A stretch of 64,000 bases of DNA from contig NZ_CACSKD010000008.1 in the NCBI RefSeq assembly GCF_902706285.1, forward strand, positions 62,001-126,000, given 5' to 3'. The stretch comes from Rhizobium sp. 18055 (lineage in GTDB: Bacteria; Pseudomonadota; Alphaproteobacteria; Rhizobiales; Rhizobiaceae). The notes under the pieces are model-generated. The model was not told the origin of the DNA. It searched no databases and saw nothing but the letters and a program-made list of their open reading frames with translations. A program made the translations under genes and the position numbers. This document shows positions 27,335-38,151 of this stretch, in pieces. The number at the start of each line of letters is the position of its first letter. Positions within the stretch are counted from its first letter, which is position 1.

Positions 27335-27910
27335 TCACAATGTTGTTGCCGCACGCGCCGCCTGGTTGAACGCGCCCGACATGAAACGCAAAACCGCGGC
27401 GATCTCGGACAAGGTCTCTTCCGCCGGCCTGGAATTGGCAGTTGAATCGACCAGAAGGTGCTCGCGGATCTGCGCATAGCGATTGCAGGCTTCGGCACCC
27501 TTTTCGGTGATCTTCACCGTCTTTTCCTTGGCTGCCCGTCCCGTGGTCAGCAGACCGGCTGCCTCGAGCTTGCGCAGCGCGTAGGTCGCGACGTGGGTGT
27601 CTTCGATGTCGAGGATGAGGCAGATATCGGCGAGCTTCTTTTCCCGGTCGCGGTGCCGGATCGAGTGCAGGATCAGCACCTCCATCGACGACAGGCCGGG
27701 CAGACCGGCAGCCGACATGCAGCGCACCATCCAGCGCTCGAATGCATGCGACGCGAGGATCAGACCATACTCGACTTCGGACAGGGCCGGCGAACCGCCC
27801 TCGGCCAGATGTGCGGATGAAACGATCGGGCCGATCGACGTGACCGGGCGCAAATGCTTGGGCAGAGGCTTCTTCTGCGCGTCATCGGCATCGTCCGCAT
27901 CAACCGTCAT
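27335..27910 (-). CDS. MarR-type winged-helix transcriptional regulator
   Basis: A 191-residue regulator from the ATG at 27910, preceded by GGGAG eight bases upstream; an ATG at 27934 is in frame. The wing-helix part covers about residues 60-150, with LSSMEVLILHSIRH, DICLILDIEDTHVATYALRKLEAAGLL as the recognition helix region and KTVKITEKGAEACNRY as the wing. It resembles the winged-helix MarR proteins found beside peptide ABC operons in rhizobia. It heads the leftward operon and probably autoregulates it from sites around 27941-28000. Confidence 0.8.
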   Translation of the reverse strand: MTVDADDADDAQKKPLPKHLRPVTSIGPIVSSAHLAEGGSPALSEVEYGLILASHAFERWMVRCMSAAGLPGLSSMEVLILHSIRHRDREKKLADICLILDIEDTHVATYALRKLEAAGLLTTGRAAKEKTVKITEKGAEACNRYAQIREHLLVDSTANSRPAEETLSEIAAVLRFMSGAFNQAARAATTL

Positions 27911-27940
27911 TTCGTCACTCCCGATCTCGACCATATAATG

Positions 27941-28000
27941 TCATCATTTTATCGATATTTTGTCAACGACCTCACAGCCCATCTTTTCATCATGATGACA
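27941..28000. promoter_or_regulatory. Candidate operator sites for the MarR-type regulator
   Basis: TCATCATGATGA at 27987-27998 is a perfect palindrome, and its half-site TGATGACA (27993-28000) recurs inverted as TGTCATCA at 27941-27948. A minus-strand TTGACA (27961-27966) lies between them as a possible -35 element. The region separates the MarR operon from the divergent GntR gene. Confidence 0.45.
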
Positions 28001-28184
28001 GATGGAGCAGATCGACGGTCTGGAAGGATTTGAGTGGTCGGATCAGGCAGCCCTTCCCATCAATTTATCGGGAACATCGGCTGATTGCTTGGCCCGGCCA
28101 CTCGCAGGAAACTCCATAGATCGCGCGACTGAGCCGCATTTCAGAGATTGTACTGCAGCGCAATAAAACCCTCTTGACGGAAAC

Positions 28185-28979
28185 ATGACAAACGGCTTGA
28201 CTGAACCAATCAATAATTGGTGCGAACCATTGGATCAGATTTCGGAACAGAAAACTGGCGAGAATTCAAACTACGCTCTTGAGAAGCTACGTGAGCTCTT
28301 ACGCGTAACAGCGTTCTCTGCCGATGCAAAGCTGCCAACGGAGCGGACTCTGTCCGAGCTCTGGAGTGTGGGGCGGCGGGAAATCCGCCGGGCGCTCGAG
28401 GTTCTCGAAGCAGAAGGGCTGATCTGGCGCAAACAGGGTTCAGGCACCTTTCTCGGCCAGAGGCCGGATAGCTGGAGCGACCACGCGGCGACGTTGGTTG
28501 CCGGAACCAATTTCATGGAAATCATGGAAGTGCGCCTGCGCATCGAGCCGCAGCTGGCTCAGCTGGCTGCCATGCGCGCCAAGCCGTCCGATGTCGTTCG
28601 CATGCGCGAACTGCGCGACAAGATCTACGAACGCGACGATGCAGACTGGCGGGAGCTCTGGGATGGTTCACTGCACCGGCTGATCGCGCAGACAGCCGGC
28701 AACCAGCTTTTCCTGTCGCTGTTCGACGTGGTCAATCGCGTCCGACAGGACCCTGTCTGGCAGGCCGTCAGGGAACGGGCGCGCAAGCAGAACAAGACGG
28801 TGAATGAATCACAGTCGCAGCATACCGACATCATCGATGCGATCGCGGCACGCGATCCCGTGCGGGCTGGTGAAGCCATGCGCGATCACCTGCTGACGCT
28901 TCAGGAGCGCCTGATCCGCCAGACATCGATGGTTCTCCCCGATCACCTGGTATCCACGCCTGTTGAGGAGACCGACTGA
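28185..28979 (+). CDS. GntR family transcriptional regulator (FCD/FadR type)
   Basis: A 264-residue FadR-type regulator. The winged helix spans about residues 28-90: ALEKLRELLRV, KLPTERTLSELWSVGRREIRRALEVLEAEGLI and QGSGTFLG. The FCD domain follows, with candidate ligand-site residues in LWDGSLHRLIAQTAGN. It stands first and in the same direction as the gamma-glutamyl ABC operon (29066-36118), 86 bases upstream, and is its likely regulator. Its sequence is distinct from the three other GntR proteins in the window. Confidence 0.88.
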   Translation: MTNGLTEPINNWCEPLDQISEQKTGENSNYALEKLRELLRVTAFSADAKLPTERTLSELWSVGRREIRRALEVLEAEGLIWRKQGSGTFLGQRPDSWSDHAATLVAGTNFMEIMEVRLRIEPQLAQLAAMRAKPSDVVRMRELRDKIYERDDADWRELWDGSLHRLIAQTAGNQLFLSLFDVVNRVRQDPVWQAVRERARKQNKTVNESQSQHTDIIDAIAARDPVRAGEAMRDHLLTLQERLIRQTSMVLPDHLVSTPVEETD

Positions 28980-29065
28980 CCTTTCACAGCCGCGGACACA
29001 TGGCCACCAACAACAAGACCGGAAAACCGGCGACGTCAAAAAAACCGACCAGAGGAAGAATATTG

Positions 29066-30577
29066 ATGACCCGACTTTCCAAGATATCCGGCCTGATCCT
29101 TGCCGGCACACTTATGGCAACTTCAGCACTTTCGGCCGATCTGCGTATCGGCCTTATGGACGACGCCGATGTTCTCGACCCCGCTCAGTCGCGAACCTTC
29201 GTCGGCCGCATCGTTTACACAAGCCTTTGCGACAAGCTTGTCGATCTCGACAACAGCCTTGCGATCGTGCCGCAACTTGCCACCAAATGGGCATGGGGCG
29301 ACAATGGCAGCACGCTGACCATGGACCTGCGCCAGGGCGTGGTGTTCCACGACGAGACGCCTTTCAACGCCGAAGCCGTGGTCTACAACATCAACCGTTA
29401 CATGACGCTGCCGGAATCGCGTCGCAAGAGCGAGCTTGCTTCCGTTGCCAAGATCGAAGCGACCGGCGACTACCAGATCAAGTTCACACTGAAGAGCCCG
29501 GATGCAAGCCTTTTGGCGCAACTTTCCGACCGCGCAGGCATGATGATCTCGCCGACCGCCGGCAAGGCGCTGGGCGCCAATTTCGGCTCCAATCCGGTTT
29601 GCTCCGGCGCCTTCAAGTTTGTCGAGCGCATCCAGCAGGACCGCATCGTTCTCGAGAAGTTCGCCGACTATTGGAACAAGGACAATATCTTCATCGACAA
29701 GGTCACCTTCCTGCCGATCCCTGACACGACGGTTCGCCTTGCCAACCTGCGCTCAGGTGATCTCGACCTCGCGGAACGGATTTCCGCCTCCGACGCTGCT
29801 TCCGTCAAGGAAGACCCGAAGCTGAACTATGGCGAAATCGTCGGTCCGGGCTACATGGCGTTGTACGTCAACATCGGCAATGGTGCACAGGCCGACAATG
29901 CCTTCAGCAAGGACAAGCGCCTGCGCCAGGCCTTCTCGCTTTCCATCGACCGCGAAGCGATCAACCAGGTCGTGTTCGAGGGAACGGCAATGGCAGGCAA
30001 CCAGCCATTCCCCCCGACAAGCCCGTGGTACAACAAGGACGTCCCGGTTCCGGCCCGTGACGTCGAGAAGGCCAAGGCCCTGATGAAGGAAGCCGGCTTC
30101 GACAAGTACGAAATCGAACTCCAGCATGCCAACAACACCACCCAGACGCAGATGATGCAGGTCATCCAGTCGATGGCGGCAGAAGCTGGTTTCGACGTCA
30201 AGCTGAAGGCAACCGAGTTCGCGACGCTGCTTTCCGAACAGACGGCCGGCAACTACGTGCTGTCGCGCTCCGACTGGTCGGGCCGCTCCGATCCGGATGG
30301 CAACATCCACCAGTTCGTCACCTGCAAGGGCGGTATCAACGACACCAAGTATTGCAACCCGGAAGTCGACAAGCTGTTGAACGATGCCCGCGCCTCGACG
30401 GACAACGCCGTTCGCAAGGCGAAATACGATGCAGCGACCAAGATCCTCGATGAGGACCTGCCGCTGATCTATCTCGGCCATCAGGCCTATCTCTACGCCT
30501 CTTCCAAGAAGGTCACCGGATTTACGCCTTCGGGCGACGGCATGATCCGCCTGGCAGGCGTCAAGAAGGCCGACTAA
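29066..30577 (+). CDS. Peptide-type ABC transporter substrate-binding protein (SBP family 5, GsiB-like)
   Basis: A 503-residue periplasmic binding protein. The ATG at 29066 follows AGAGGAAG and gives a clean signal peptide (SKISGLILAGTLMATSALSA, cleavage near residue 24); an upstream start at 29000 would place 22 polar residues ahead of it. Family 5 features are LATKWAWGDNGSTLTMDLRQGVVFHDETPFNA and the NPVCSGAFKFVE segment. With a gamma-glutamyltransferase gene in the operon, the ligand may be glutathione or another gamma-glutamyl compound, as for the GsiABCD importer; this is inferred. Confidence 0.88.
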   Translation: MTRLSKISGLILAGTLMATSALSADLRIGLMDDADVLDPAQSRTFVGRIVYTSLCDKLVDLDNSLAIVPQLATKWAWGDNGSTLTMDLRQGVVFHDETPFNAEAVVYNINRYMTLPESRRKSELASVAKIEATGDYQIKFTLKSPDASLLAQLSDRAGMMISPTAGKALGANFGSNPVCSGAFKFVERIQQDRIVLEKFADYWNKDNIFIDKVTFLPIPDTTVRLANLRSGDLDLAERISASDAASVKEDPKLNYGEIVGPGYMALYVNIGNGAQADNAFSKDKRLRQAFSLSIDREAINQVVFEGTAMAGNQPFPPTSPWYNKDVPVPARDVEKAKALMKEAGFDKYEIELQHANNTTQTQMMQVIQSMAAEAGFDVKLKATEFATLLSEQTAGNYVLSRSDWSGRSDPDGNIHQFVTCKGGINDTKYCNPEVDKLLNDARASTDNAVRKAKYDAATKILDEDLPLIYLGHQAYLYASSKKVTGFTPSGDGMIRLAGVKKAD

Positions 30578-30593
30578 CCTTCCCTGTCGAACG

Positions 30594-30622
30594 TGCGGGG
30601 TGCGCCATTGGCGCATCCCGCA
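30594..30622 (+). terminator. Intercistronic hairpin after the binding-protein gene
   Basis: TGCGGGGTGCGCC and GGCGCATCCCGCA pair over 13 positions (one G-T) around an ATT loop, between the binding-protein stop and the DppB-like start. There is no U-run. It fits an mRNA-stabilising or partly terminating element. Confidence 0.6.
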
Positions 30623-30663
30623 TGATCTGGTCCGAAGCATAGCTTTTACAAGGACATGCTTTC

Positions 30664-31611
30664 ATGCATATCTACATCGGCAAGCGGCTTCTGGTAGCGA
30701 TACCGACGCTGTTGATCATCTCCATTTTTGTGTTCTCTCTGCAGAAGCTTCTGCCCGGCGACCCCATTCTCGCCATGGCGGGTGAAGAACGCGACCCGGC
30801 CGTCATCGAATTGCTGCGCGCAAAATACCGGCTGAACGATCCGGTGGTTTACCAGTACTTCTACTGGCTCGGCTCCGTGCTGCAGGGTGACTTCGGGATC
30901 TCGCTGCGGACAAACCAGCCGGTGCTGGAACTGGTGGCCGAGAAACTGCCGGTGACCATTCAGCTGGCGATCATGTCGATGTTCTTTGCCTTCGTCATCG
31001 GCGTGCCGATGGGCATACTGGCTGCGGTCAAGCAGAACACATGGATCGACTATCTCGCCAACATCGTGGCGCTGACCGGGCTGTCGATACCGAATTTCTG
31101 GCTCGGCATCATGCTGATCCTGCTGGTCTCGGTGCAGTTGGGCTGGCTACCCGCCTCGGGCTACGAATCAATCTTCGTCGATCCCGTGCGATCGTTGCAA
31201 ACGATGATCATGCCCTCTTTCGTCCTCGGCAGCGGGCTTGCCGCAACGCTCATGCGCCACACCCGCTCTTCGATGCTGTCCGTCATGAAGCAGGACTACA
31301 TTCGTACTGCTCGTGCCAAGGGACTTTCCACCCGCGAAGTGGTGCTCAGCCACTCCTTCCGCAACGCGCTCCTACCGGTCATCACGCTGACGGCGCTGCT
31401 GTTTGGCGAGTTGCTGGCCGGCGCCGTCCTGACAGAGCAGATCTTCACCATTCCGGGCTTCGGCAAGCTGATCGTCGATGCCGTCTTCAACCGCGATTAT
31501 GCGGTGGTGCAGGGAGTGGTGCTGTGCACCGCCGTCTGCTTCATCCTGATGAACCTTCTGGCAGACGTCGTGACCGTGCTTCTCAATCCACGCATGAGGG
31601 CGGCCCTATGA
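30664..31611 (+). CDS. Peptide-type ABC transporter permease (DppB/GsiC-like)
   Basis: A 315-residue DppB-type permease starting MHIYIGKRLLVAIPTLLIISIFVF, with the GDPILAMAGEERDPAVIELLRAKYRLNDP region typical of the family near residues 37-65. The EAA loop is ARAKGLSTREVVLSHSFRN. It overlaps the DppC-like gene by four bases (31608-31611), showing coupled translation of the two permease subunits. Confidence 0.9.
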   Translation: MHIYIGKRLLVAIPTLLIISIFVFSLQKLLPGDPILAMAGEERDPAVIELLRAKYRLNDPVVYQYFYWLGSVLQGDFGISLRTNQPVLELVAEKLPVTIQLAIMSMFFAFVIGVPMGILAAVKQNTWIDYLANIVALTGLSIPNFWLGIMLILLVSVQLGWLPASGYESIFVDPVRSLQTMIMPSFVLGSGLAATLMRHTRSSMLSVMKQDYIRTARAKGLSTREVVLSHSFRNALLPVITLTALLFGELLAGAVLTEQIFTIPGFGKLIVDAVFNRDYAVVQGVVLCTAVCFILMNLLADVVTVLLNPRMRAAL

Positions 31612-32483
31612 GTGCATCAGCACAAGCGACCGGGACCCCGAAAGCTTCTATCCGCGAAAATCGCGCCTGGAAGAAGATGAAGCGCAACCGAAGTGCATTG
31701 GCGGGGTTCATCGTCATAACGTTCTTTGCCCTGATAGCCGTGCTTGCCCCTGTCCTTCCGATACTCGACCCGATCGCGACAAGCTGGTCGGCCATCCGCA
31801 AGGCGCCTTCGGCAGCACACTGGCTCGGTACCGACGATATCGGCCGCGATATTCTCTCGCGGATGATCTGGGGGGCGCAGGCATCGCTGATGGCGGGCGT
31901 CGTCTCGGTTGCCATCGCGGTTGCGCTCGGCGTTCCCTTCGGGCTGATCTCCGGCTATTTCGGCGGCTGGGTCGATCAGGTGATCTCGCGGATCACCGAG
32001 GCGTTCCTCGCCATGCCGTTCCTGATCATGGCGATTGCGCTCGCAGCCTTTCTCGGGCCGAGCCTCACCAACGCAATGATCGCCATCGGCCTGTCTGCGA
32101 TGCCGATCTTCGTGCGCCTGACGCGCTCGCAGGTAATGGCTGTGAAAACCGAGGATTATATCGAAGGCGCCCGTTCCATCGGGCTCGGCCATCTCGATAT
32201 CATGCTCCGCTACATCCTGCCGAACATCATACCGCCCATCATCGTTCAGGCGACGCTGACGGTTGCGACGGCGATCATTGCGGAGGCAAGCCTTTCCTTC
32301 CTCGGCCTCGGTCAACAGGCCCCTGCCCCAAGCTGGGGCTCCATGCTCAACGTCGCCAAGAATTTCCTGACCCAGGCGCCCTGGATGGCCATGTGGCCGG
32401 GTGCTGCGATCTTCCTCGTTGTTATCGGCTTCAATCTGCTTGGCGACGGTCTGCGCGATGCGCTTGACCCACGCGAAAACTAA
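31608..32483 (+). CDS. Peptide-type ABC transporter permease (DppC/GsiD-like)
   Basis: A 291-residue DppC-type permease from the ATG at 31608, inside the ATGA overlap; a longer open frame upstream lies within the DppB-like gene and is not used. HWLGTDDIGRDILSRMIWGA near residues 67-86 and the EAA loop ARSIGLGHLDIMLRYILPN mark the family. The C-terminal GDGLRDALDPREN is also typical. It ends 21 bases before the gamma-glutamyltransferase gene. Confidence 0.9.
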   Translation: MSASAQATGTPKASIRENRAWKKMKRNRSALAGFIVITFFALIAVLAPVLPILDPIATSWSAIRKAPSAAHWLGTDDIGRDILSRMIWGAQASLMAGVVSVAIAVALGVPFGLISGYFGGWVDQVISRITEAFLAMPFLIMAIALAAFLGPSLTNAMIAIGLSAMPIFVRLTRSQVMAVKTEDYIEGARSIGLGHLDIMLRYILPNIIPPIIVQATLTVATAIIAEASLSFLGLGQQAPAPSWGSMLNVAKNFLTQAPWMAMWPGAAIFLVVIGFNLLGDGLRDALDPREN

Positions 32484-32504
32484 GAATTTCCAAAGGATAC
32501 TGTA

Positions 32505-34289
32505 ATGACCACATTCACCACCCGCCCGGAAATTCTCGGCACCTTCGGTGTCGTGACCTCCACCCACTGGATCGCTTCCGCAGTGGGCATGAGCATTCTC
32601 GAAAAGGGCGGCAATGCATTCGACGCAGCTGTCGCGACCGGCTTCGTGCTGCAGGTTCTGGAGCCACACTTGAATGGCCCCGGCGGCGACATGCCGGCGA
32701 TCATCTACTCGAAGAAGAACGACAAGGTCGAGGTCATCTGTGCTCAGGGGACAGCGCCTGCTGCTGCGACCATCGAGCATTATACCGCCGAAGGCCTCGA
32801 TCTCATTCCGGGCGACGGGCTGTTGGCAACGGTCATTCCCGGCGCCTTCGACGGCTGGATGCTGATGCTGCGCGACTACGGCACGATGACCGTTCGAGAG
32901 GTGCTGGAACCGTCGATCCACTATCTCGAAAATGGTCATCCGATGCTGCCGCGCGTGGCTGCGACCATCAAGGGGCTTGGTGAGTTCTTCAAGAAGGAAT
33001 GGCCGACATCCTACGAGACATGGCTGCCCGGTGGCGAAGTGCCGGAAGCGCTGTCGAGTTTCAAGAACCCGGTTCTGGCTCAGACCTGGAAGCGGATCAT
33101 CGCAGAGGCAGAAGCGAAACCCGGCCGCGAGGCAGGCATCGACGCAGCCCGCGACGCCTTCTACCGCGGCTTCGTCGCCGAGGCGATCGAGGACTATCTG
33201 AAAACGGCAGAGGTGATGGATGCAAGCGGCACCCGCCACAAGGGCGTGCTGACCGCCGACGACATGGCCAACTGGACGGCAACCATCGAGGAGCCGACCA
33301 CATACGACTATCACGGCTGGACCATTGCAAAAACCGGCGCCTGGGGACAGGGACCGGTTCTGCTGCAATCGCTGGCGCTGCTGAAGGGGATCGACATCGG
33401 ATCGATGGACCCGTCGGGCGTCGAGTTCGTGCATACCGTCGTCGAGGCGATGAAGCTCGCCTATGCCGACCGCGAGGTCTACTACGGCGATCCGGAATTT
33501 GCCCAGATCCCGATCCAGACGCTGCTTTCGGACCGTTACAACGACGAGCGCCGGGCGCTGATCACGGACAAGGCATCGATGGATCTGCGCCCCGGCCGCA
33601 TCCCGGGTTTCGAAGCGCAGCATGACCTGACCATGCAGATGCTCGATTCCATGGGCGGCATCGGCGCCGTCTACGAGCCGACCATGTCGCACCTGACCGA
33701 AAAGCGTGGCGATACCGTGCACATCGACGTCATCGACCGCGATGGCAACATGGTCTCGGTCACGCCGTCTGGCGGCTGGCTGCAGTCTTCGCCGATCGTT
33801 CCCGGCCTCGGATTCTGCCTCAATTCGCGGGCGCAGATGTTCTGGCTGAAGCCCGGCCTGCCGACCTCGCTGGCGCCCGGCAAGCGCCCGCGCACGACGC
33901 TGACCCCTTCCTTGGCGCTCTTCGAAGGTAAGCCGACGCTTGCATTCGGAACGCCGGGCGGCGACCAGCAGGACCAGTGGCAGCTGGCCTTCTTCCTGCG
34001 TTATGCGCATTTCGGGATGAACCTGCAGCAGGCAATCGACCTGCCGCTGTTCCACACCGCGCACTTCCCGGGCTCGTTTTATCCGCGCACCCGCCAGCCC
34101 GGCAACGTGATGATCGAGAGCAGCATCGGCGAAGAGGCTCTGAACGAATTGAAAGCCCGCGGTCACGACATCTCCGCCGCAGATCCGTGGACCGTCGGCC
34201 GCCTGACAGCGGCACGGCGCGACGCAGACGGCCTGCTGCGCGCCGCGGCCACCCCACGTCTCATGCAGGCCTATGCCATCGGAAGGTGA
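32505..34289 (+). CDS. Gamma-glutamyltransferase family protein, cytosolic type
   Basis: A 594-residue member of the gamma-glutamyltransferase family of Ntn hydrolases. The predicted autoprocessing site is before Thr404 in RGDTVHIDVIDRDGNMVS, which gives a large chain of about 403 residues and a small one of about 191. PSGGW near residue 423 and TPGGDQQDQW near 484 line the glutamyl pocket. No signal peptide is present, so it should work in the cytosol on imported substrate, unlike periplasmic Ggt. It is set between the permease and ATPase genes of the importer, tying import of a gamma-glutamyl compound to its hydrolysis. Confidence 0.88.
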   Translation: MTTFTTRPEILGTFGVVTSTHWIASAVGMSILEKGGNAFDAAVATGFVLQVLEPHLNGPGGDMPAIIYSKKNDKVEVICAQGTAPAAATIEHYTAEGLDLIPGDGLLATVIPGAFDGWMLMLRDYGTMTVREVLEPSIHYLENGHPMLPRVAATIKGLGEFFKKEWPTSYETWLPGGEVPEALSSFKNPVLAQTWKRIIAEAEAKPGREAGIDAARDAFYRGFVAEAIEDYLKTAEVMDASGTRHKGVLTADDMANWTATIEEPTTYDYHGWTIAKTGAWGQGPVLLQSLALLKGIDIGSMDPSGVEFVHTVVEAMKLAYADREVYYGDPEFAQIPIQTLLSDRYNDERRALITDKASMDLRPGRIPGFEAQHDLTMQMLDSMGGIGAVYEPTMSHLTEKRGDTVHIDVIDRDGNMVSVTPSGGWLQSSPIVPGLGFCLNSRAQMFWLKPGLPTSLAPGKRPRTTLTPSLALFEGKPTLAFGTPGGDQQDQWQLAFFLRYAHFGMNLQQAIDLPLFHTAHFPGSFYPRTRQPGNVMIESSIGEEALNELKARGHDISAADPWTVGRLTAARRDADGLLRAAATPRLMQAYAIGR

Positions 34290-34294
34290 TCGCA

Positions 34295-36118
<1,824 letters not shown>

Positions 36119-36137
36119 ACTGAGCGCTCTGGAAAGC

Positions 36138-36174
36138 AGTAACGCCCCGAGCTGAAGGCAGCCGGGGCGTTACT
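36138..36174. terminator. Bidirectional terminator hairpin between convergent operons
   Basis: AGTAACGCCCCG and CGGGGCGTTACT form a perfect 12-bp stem, with an inner GCT/AGC pairing in the 13-base loop. It lies between the double ATPase stop (36118) and the nitrilase stop (36221) of opposite direction. Confidence 0.7.
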
Positions 36175-36220
36175 CATTGTTGCAGAGTTGCAAGGCCAGG
36201 ACCGGTCTCGCCCGCTTTAC

Positions 36221-37291
36221 TCAGCCAGCGATTTTCTGCGGCTCGGCGCCGACCTCTGCCTCTTCGGGCACGACCACGCCTGAAACCATCAGGTTGGCCA
36301 TTGCCTCCGTCAGCACCGGAGCAACTTCGGCGCCGGTTTCGAGCGGACGATCGACCAGTCCATTGGCGGGATAGAATTCGGCGGCCTCGAAGTAGGACTT
36401 GTACATCTGCCAACGCGAACGAAGCAGGACGTTCGACATGCCCTTGTCACGCCGCGCGGCGCGCAACGCTTCGATGTCGATCATTGCGGTCGCCTCGATG
36501 CTCTCGGTCGGTTCCTTCTCGAAGGCCAGGAAATTGCCGGTGAAATCGACGATCTGCGACTGTCCGCCCATTTCTTCACCGTTGGCCGAGAAGCCAATCG
36601 AGCCGGCAACATTGGTGCTGATGACATAGACCATGTTCTCGGCCGCACGGCAGATCTTGGCTGCCTCCGAGCGCGGGCTGATCGGCTCGTTGGAGGGATG
36701 GATGATCACCTCGGCACCGCGCAGCATGAAGACGCGGGACAGTTCCGGCACGGTGATTTCGCCGCAAGGCATGATGGCCAGCTGGCCGAGCTCAGTGTCG
36801 ACAACGGGGAAAATCCCCTCTTCGCCGTAAGCCTCGCGGTAGTCGTCGAGAATGTCGTGCGGGGAGGTCCAGGTCGCCGTGTTGATCCTGCGATAGCGCA
36901 GGATGATCTCACCCTTGGGATCGAGCAGGAAACAGGCATTGAAGAAGCGGTTCGGCCAGCGTGGATCAACCTCGAAATGATTGCCGGCAATGTAGATGCC
37001 GAGCCGCTTGGCGAGAATGGCGAAGCGATCGGTGATCTGGCCCGGTATCGTGGTGCAGGCCTGCTCGATCCAGACCGACGCAGGCGTCGCGCGTGGCGGA
37101 CCCTGAAACGCGAATTCGGGCAGGACAACCATCTTCGGTGGGTTTGGCCCAGCGCAAGCGTTCTCGATCGCAACGATGGCGCGATCAATATTTCCGTCGA
37201 TGATGCTCCAGGCTTCCGCGCGGCTCGTGGCGTTGCTCGCCGCCGTGCTGGACATCTGAATGCAGGTCGCGCGCCAAGGCTTGATGGCCAT
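36221..37291 (-). CDS. Nitrilase-superfamily amide/carbamoyl hydrolase, paralogue 2
   Basis: A 356-residue carbon-nitrogen hydrolase. The ATG at 37291, with GGAGAT upstream, gives MAIKPWRATCIQM, aligning with MAIAPWRATCIQM of the enzyme at 12819; the frame is open 40 residues further but that part has no counterpart. Glu59 and Cys176 fit the catalytic pair, and the expected Lys is Arg135 (RYRRIN), exactly as in the paralogue. It is divergent from a paralogous GntR gene, repeating the regulator/nitrilase pairing of region 2. The substrate is unknown. Confidence 0.85.
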   Translation of the reverse strand: MAIKPWRATCIQMSSTAASNATSRAEAWSIIDGNIDRAIVAIENACAGPNPPKMVVLPEFAFQGPPRATPASVWIEQACTTIPGQITDRFAILAKRLGIYIAGNHFEVDPRWPNRFFNACFLLDPKGEIILRYRRINTATWTSPHDILDDYREAYGEEGIFPVVDTELGQLAIMPCGEITVPELSRVFMLRGAEVIIHPSNEPISPRSEAAKICRAAENMVYVISTNVAGSIGFSANGEEMGGQSQIVDFTGNFLAFEKEPTESIEATAMIDIEALRAARRDKGMSNVLLRSRWQMYKSYFEAAEFYPANGLVDRPLETGAEVAPVLTEAMANLMVSGVVVPEEAEVGAEPQKIAG

Positions 37292-37332
37292 ATCTATCTC
37301 CAGGGACAAGGGCAATTCGAAAGGTGCACCGT

Positions 37333-37432
37333 TGGAATACCATCGGGATTTCTTTCGGTCAAGCATGCCAAGATCGCGGCGAAGAGAAGCCGCTTTACGC
37401 AGGTTGACCATTGGTATGTCGTTGGTGTACCG
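37333..37432. promoter_or_regulatory. Putative GntR operators, copies 4 and 5
   Basis: TGGAATACCA at 37333-37342 (nine of ten matches to TGGTATACCA) and TGGTGTACCG at 37423-37432 (eight of ten) lie in the 190-base divergent region between nitrilase 2 and GntR 2. A further partial copy, TGGTATGTCG, abuts the second at 37412-37421. Confidence 0.5.
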
Positions 37433-37482
37433 ATGATTTTGATGATCAATTGCATCCTGTGTGATGAGAAAGAGAAGCTGGC

Positions 37483-38151
37483 TTGGACCTGACGGCAGAC
37501 CACAACGCCACGGCGGAGATCAGTCTCAGCGAGTACGCCTATGCGCGTATCGTCGAGATGATGCTCTCTGGTGCCCTGCCCGCTGGCGAGGTCCTGCAGG
37601 AGCGGCAACTCGGGCAAACGCTTTCCGTGTCCCGCACGCCGATCCGCGAAGCCCTGACGCGGCTGGAGACGGAATCGCTGGTCACCCGGCAGCACGGCCG
37701 CGTCCATGTCAGCAACACCGCGATCGATACCTACATTCACCTTCTCGACCTGCGGCGAATACTCGAAATCGAGGTCGCCGGCCGTGCCACCGGTAGAATG
37801 ACCGCAGAACAGAATGCTGCAATTGTCAAAGCAATCGACGAACTGCTTCAAGTGCAGACCATCACACCAACCCACCACTGGGCTGTCGATGATCTGGTTC
37901 ATGGCAGCATTGCCGATGCAGCCGGCAACCCGATGGTCAGTTCGACGATCCGCGATCTGCGCCGCCGCACGCACATCTTCAATACGGCTCGCATCCCAAA
38001 TCGGCTTCTACCGGGCGCATCGGAGCATCTGCAACTCCTCGATGCCGTCTCCGGCAACGACCCGGAGCTATCGCGCCGCCTGATGGCGCAGCACCTCGAC
38101 AACGTGAAGGATGCGATCATAGACTACATATTGGGAGCACGAGGCAGATGA
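37483..38151 (+). CDS. GntR family transcriptional regulator (FCD domain), paralogue 2
   Basis: A 222-residue FadR-type regulator starting from TTG at 37483, with AGAAAGAGAAG upstream. The winged helix includes SVSRTPIREALTRLETESLV near residues 48-67. VDDLVHGSIADAAGNPMVSSTIRDLRRRTHIFN closely matches the regulator at 11908 (the run is quoted in parts: VDDLVHGSIADAAGN, then STIRDLRRRTH), so the two are paralogues and may recognise the same operator. Its stop overlaps the next gene in ATGA, making it first in the operon 37483-41287. Confidence 0.87.
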   Translation: MDLTADHNATAEISLSEYAYARIVEMMLSGALPAGEVLQERQLGQTLSVSRTPIREALTRLETESLVTRQHGRVHVSNTAIDTYIHLLDLRRILEIEVAGRATGRMTAEQNAAIVKAIDELLQVQTITPTHHWAVDDLVHGSIADAAGNPMVSSTIRDLRRRTHIFNTARIPNRLLPGASEHLQLLDAVSGNDPELSRRLMAQHLDNVKDAIIDYILGARGR

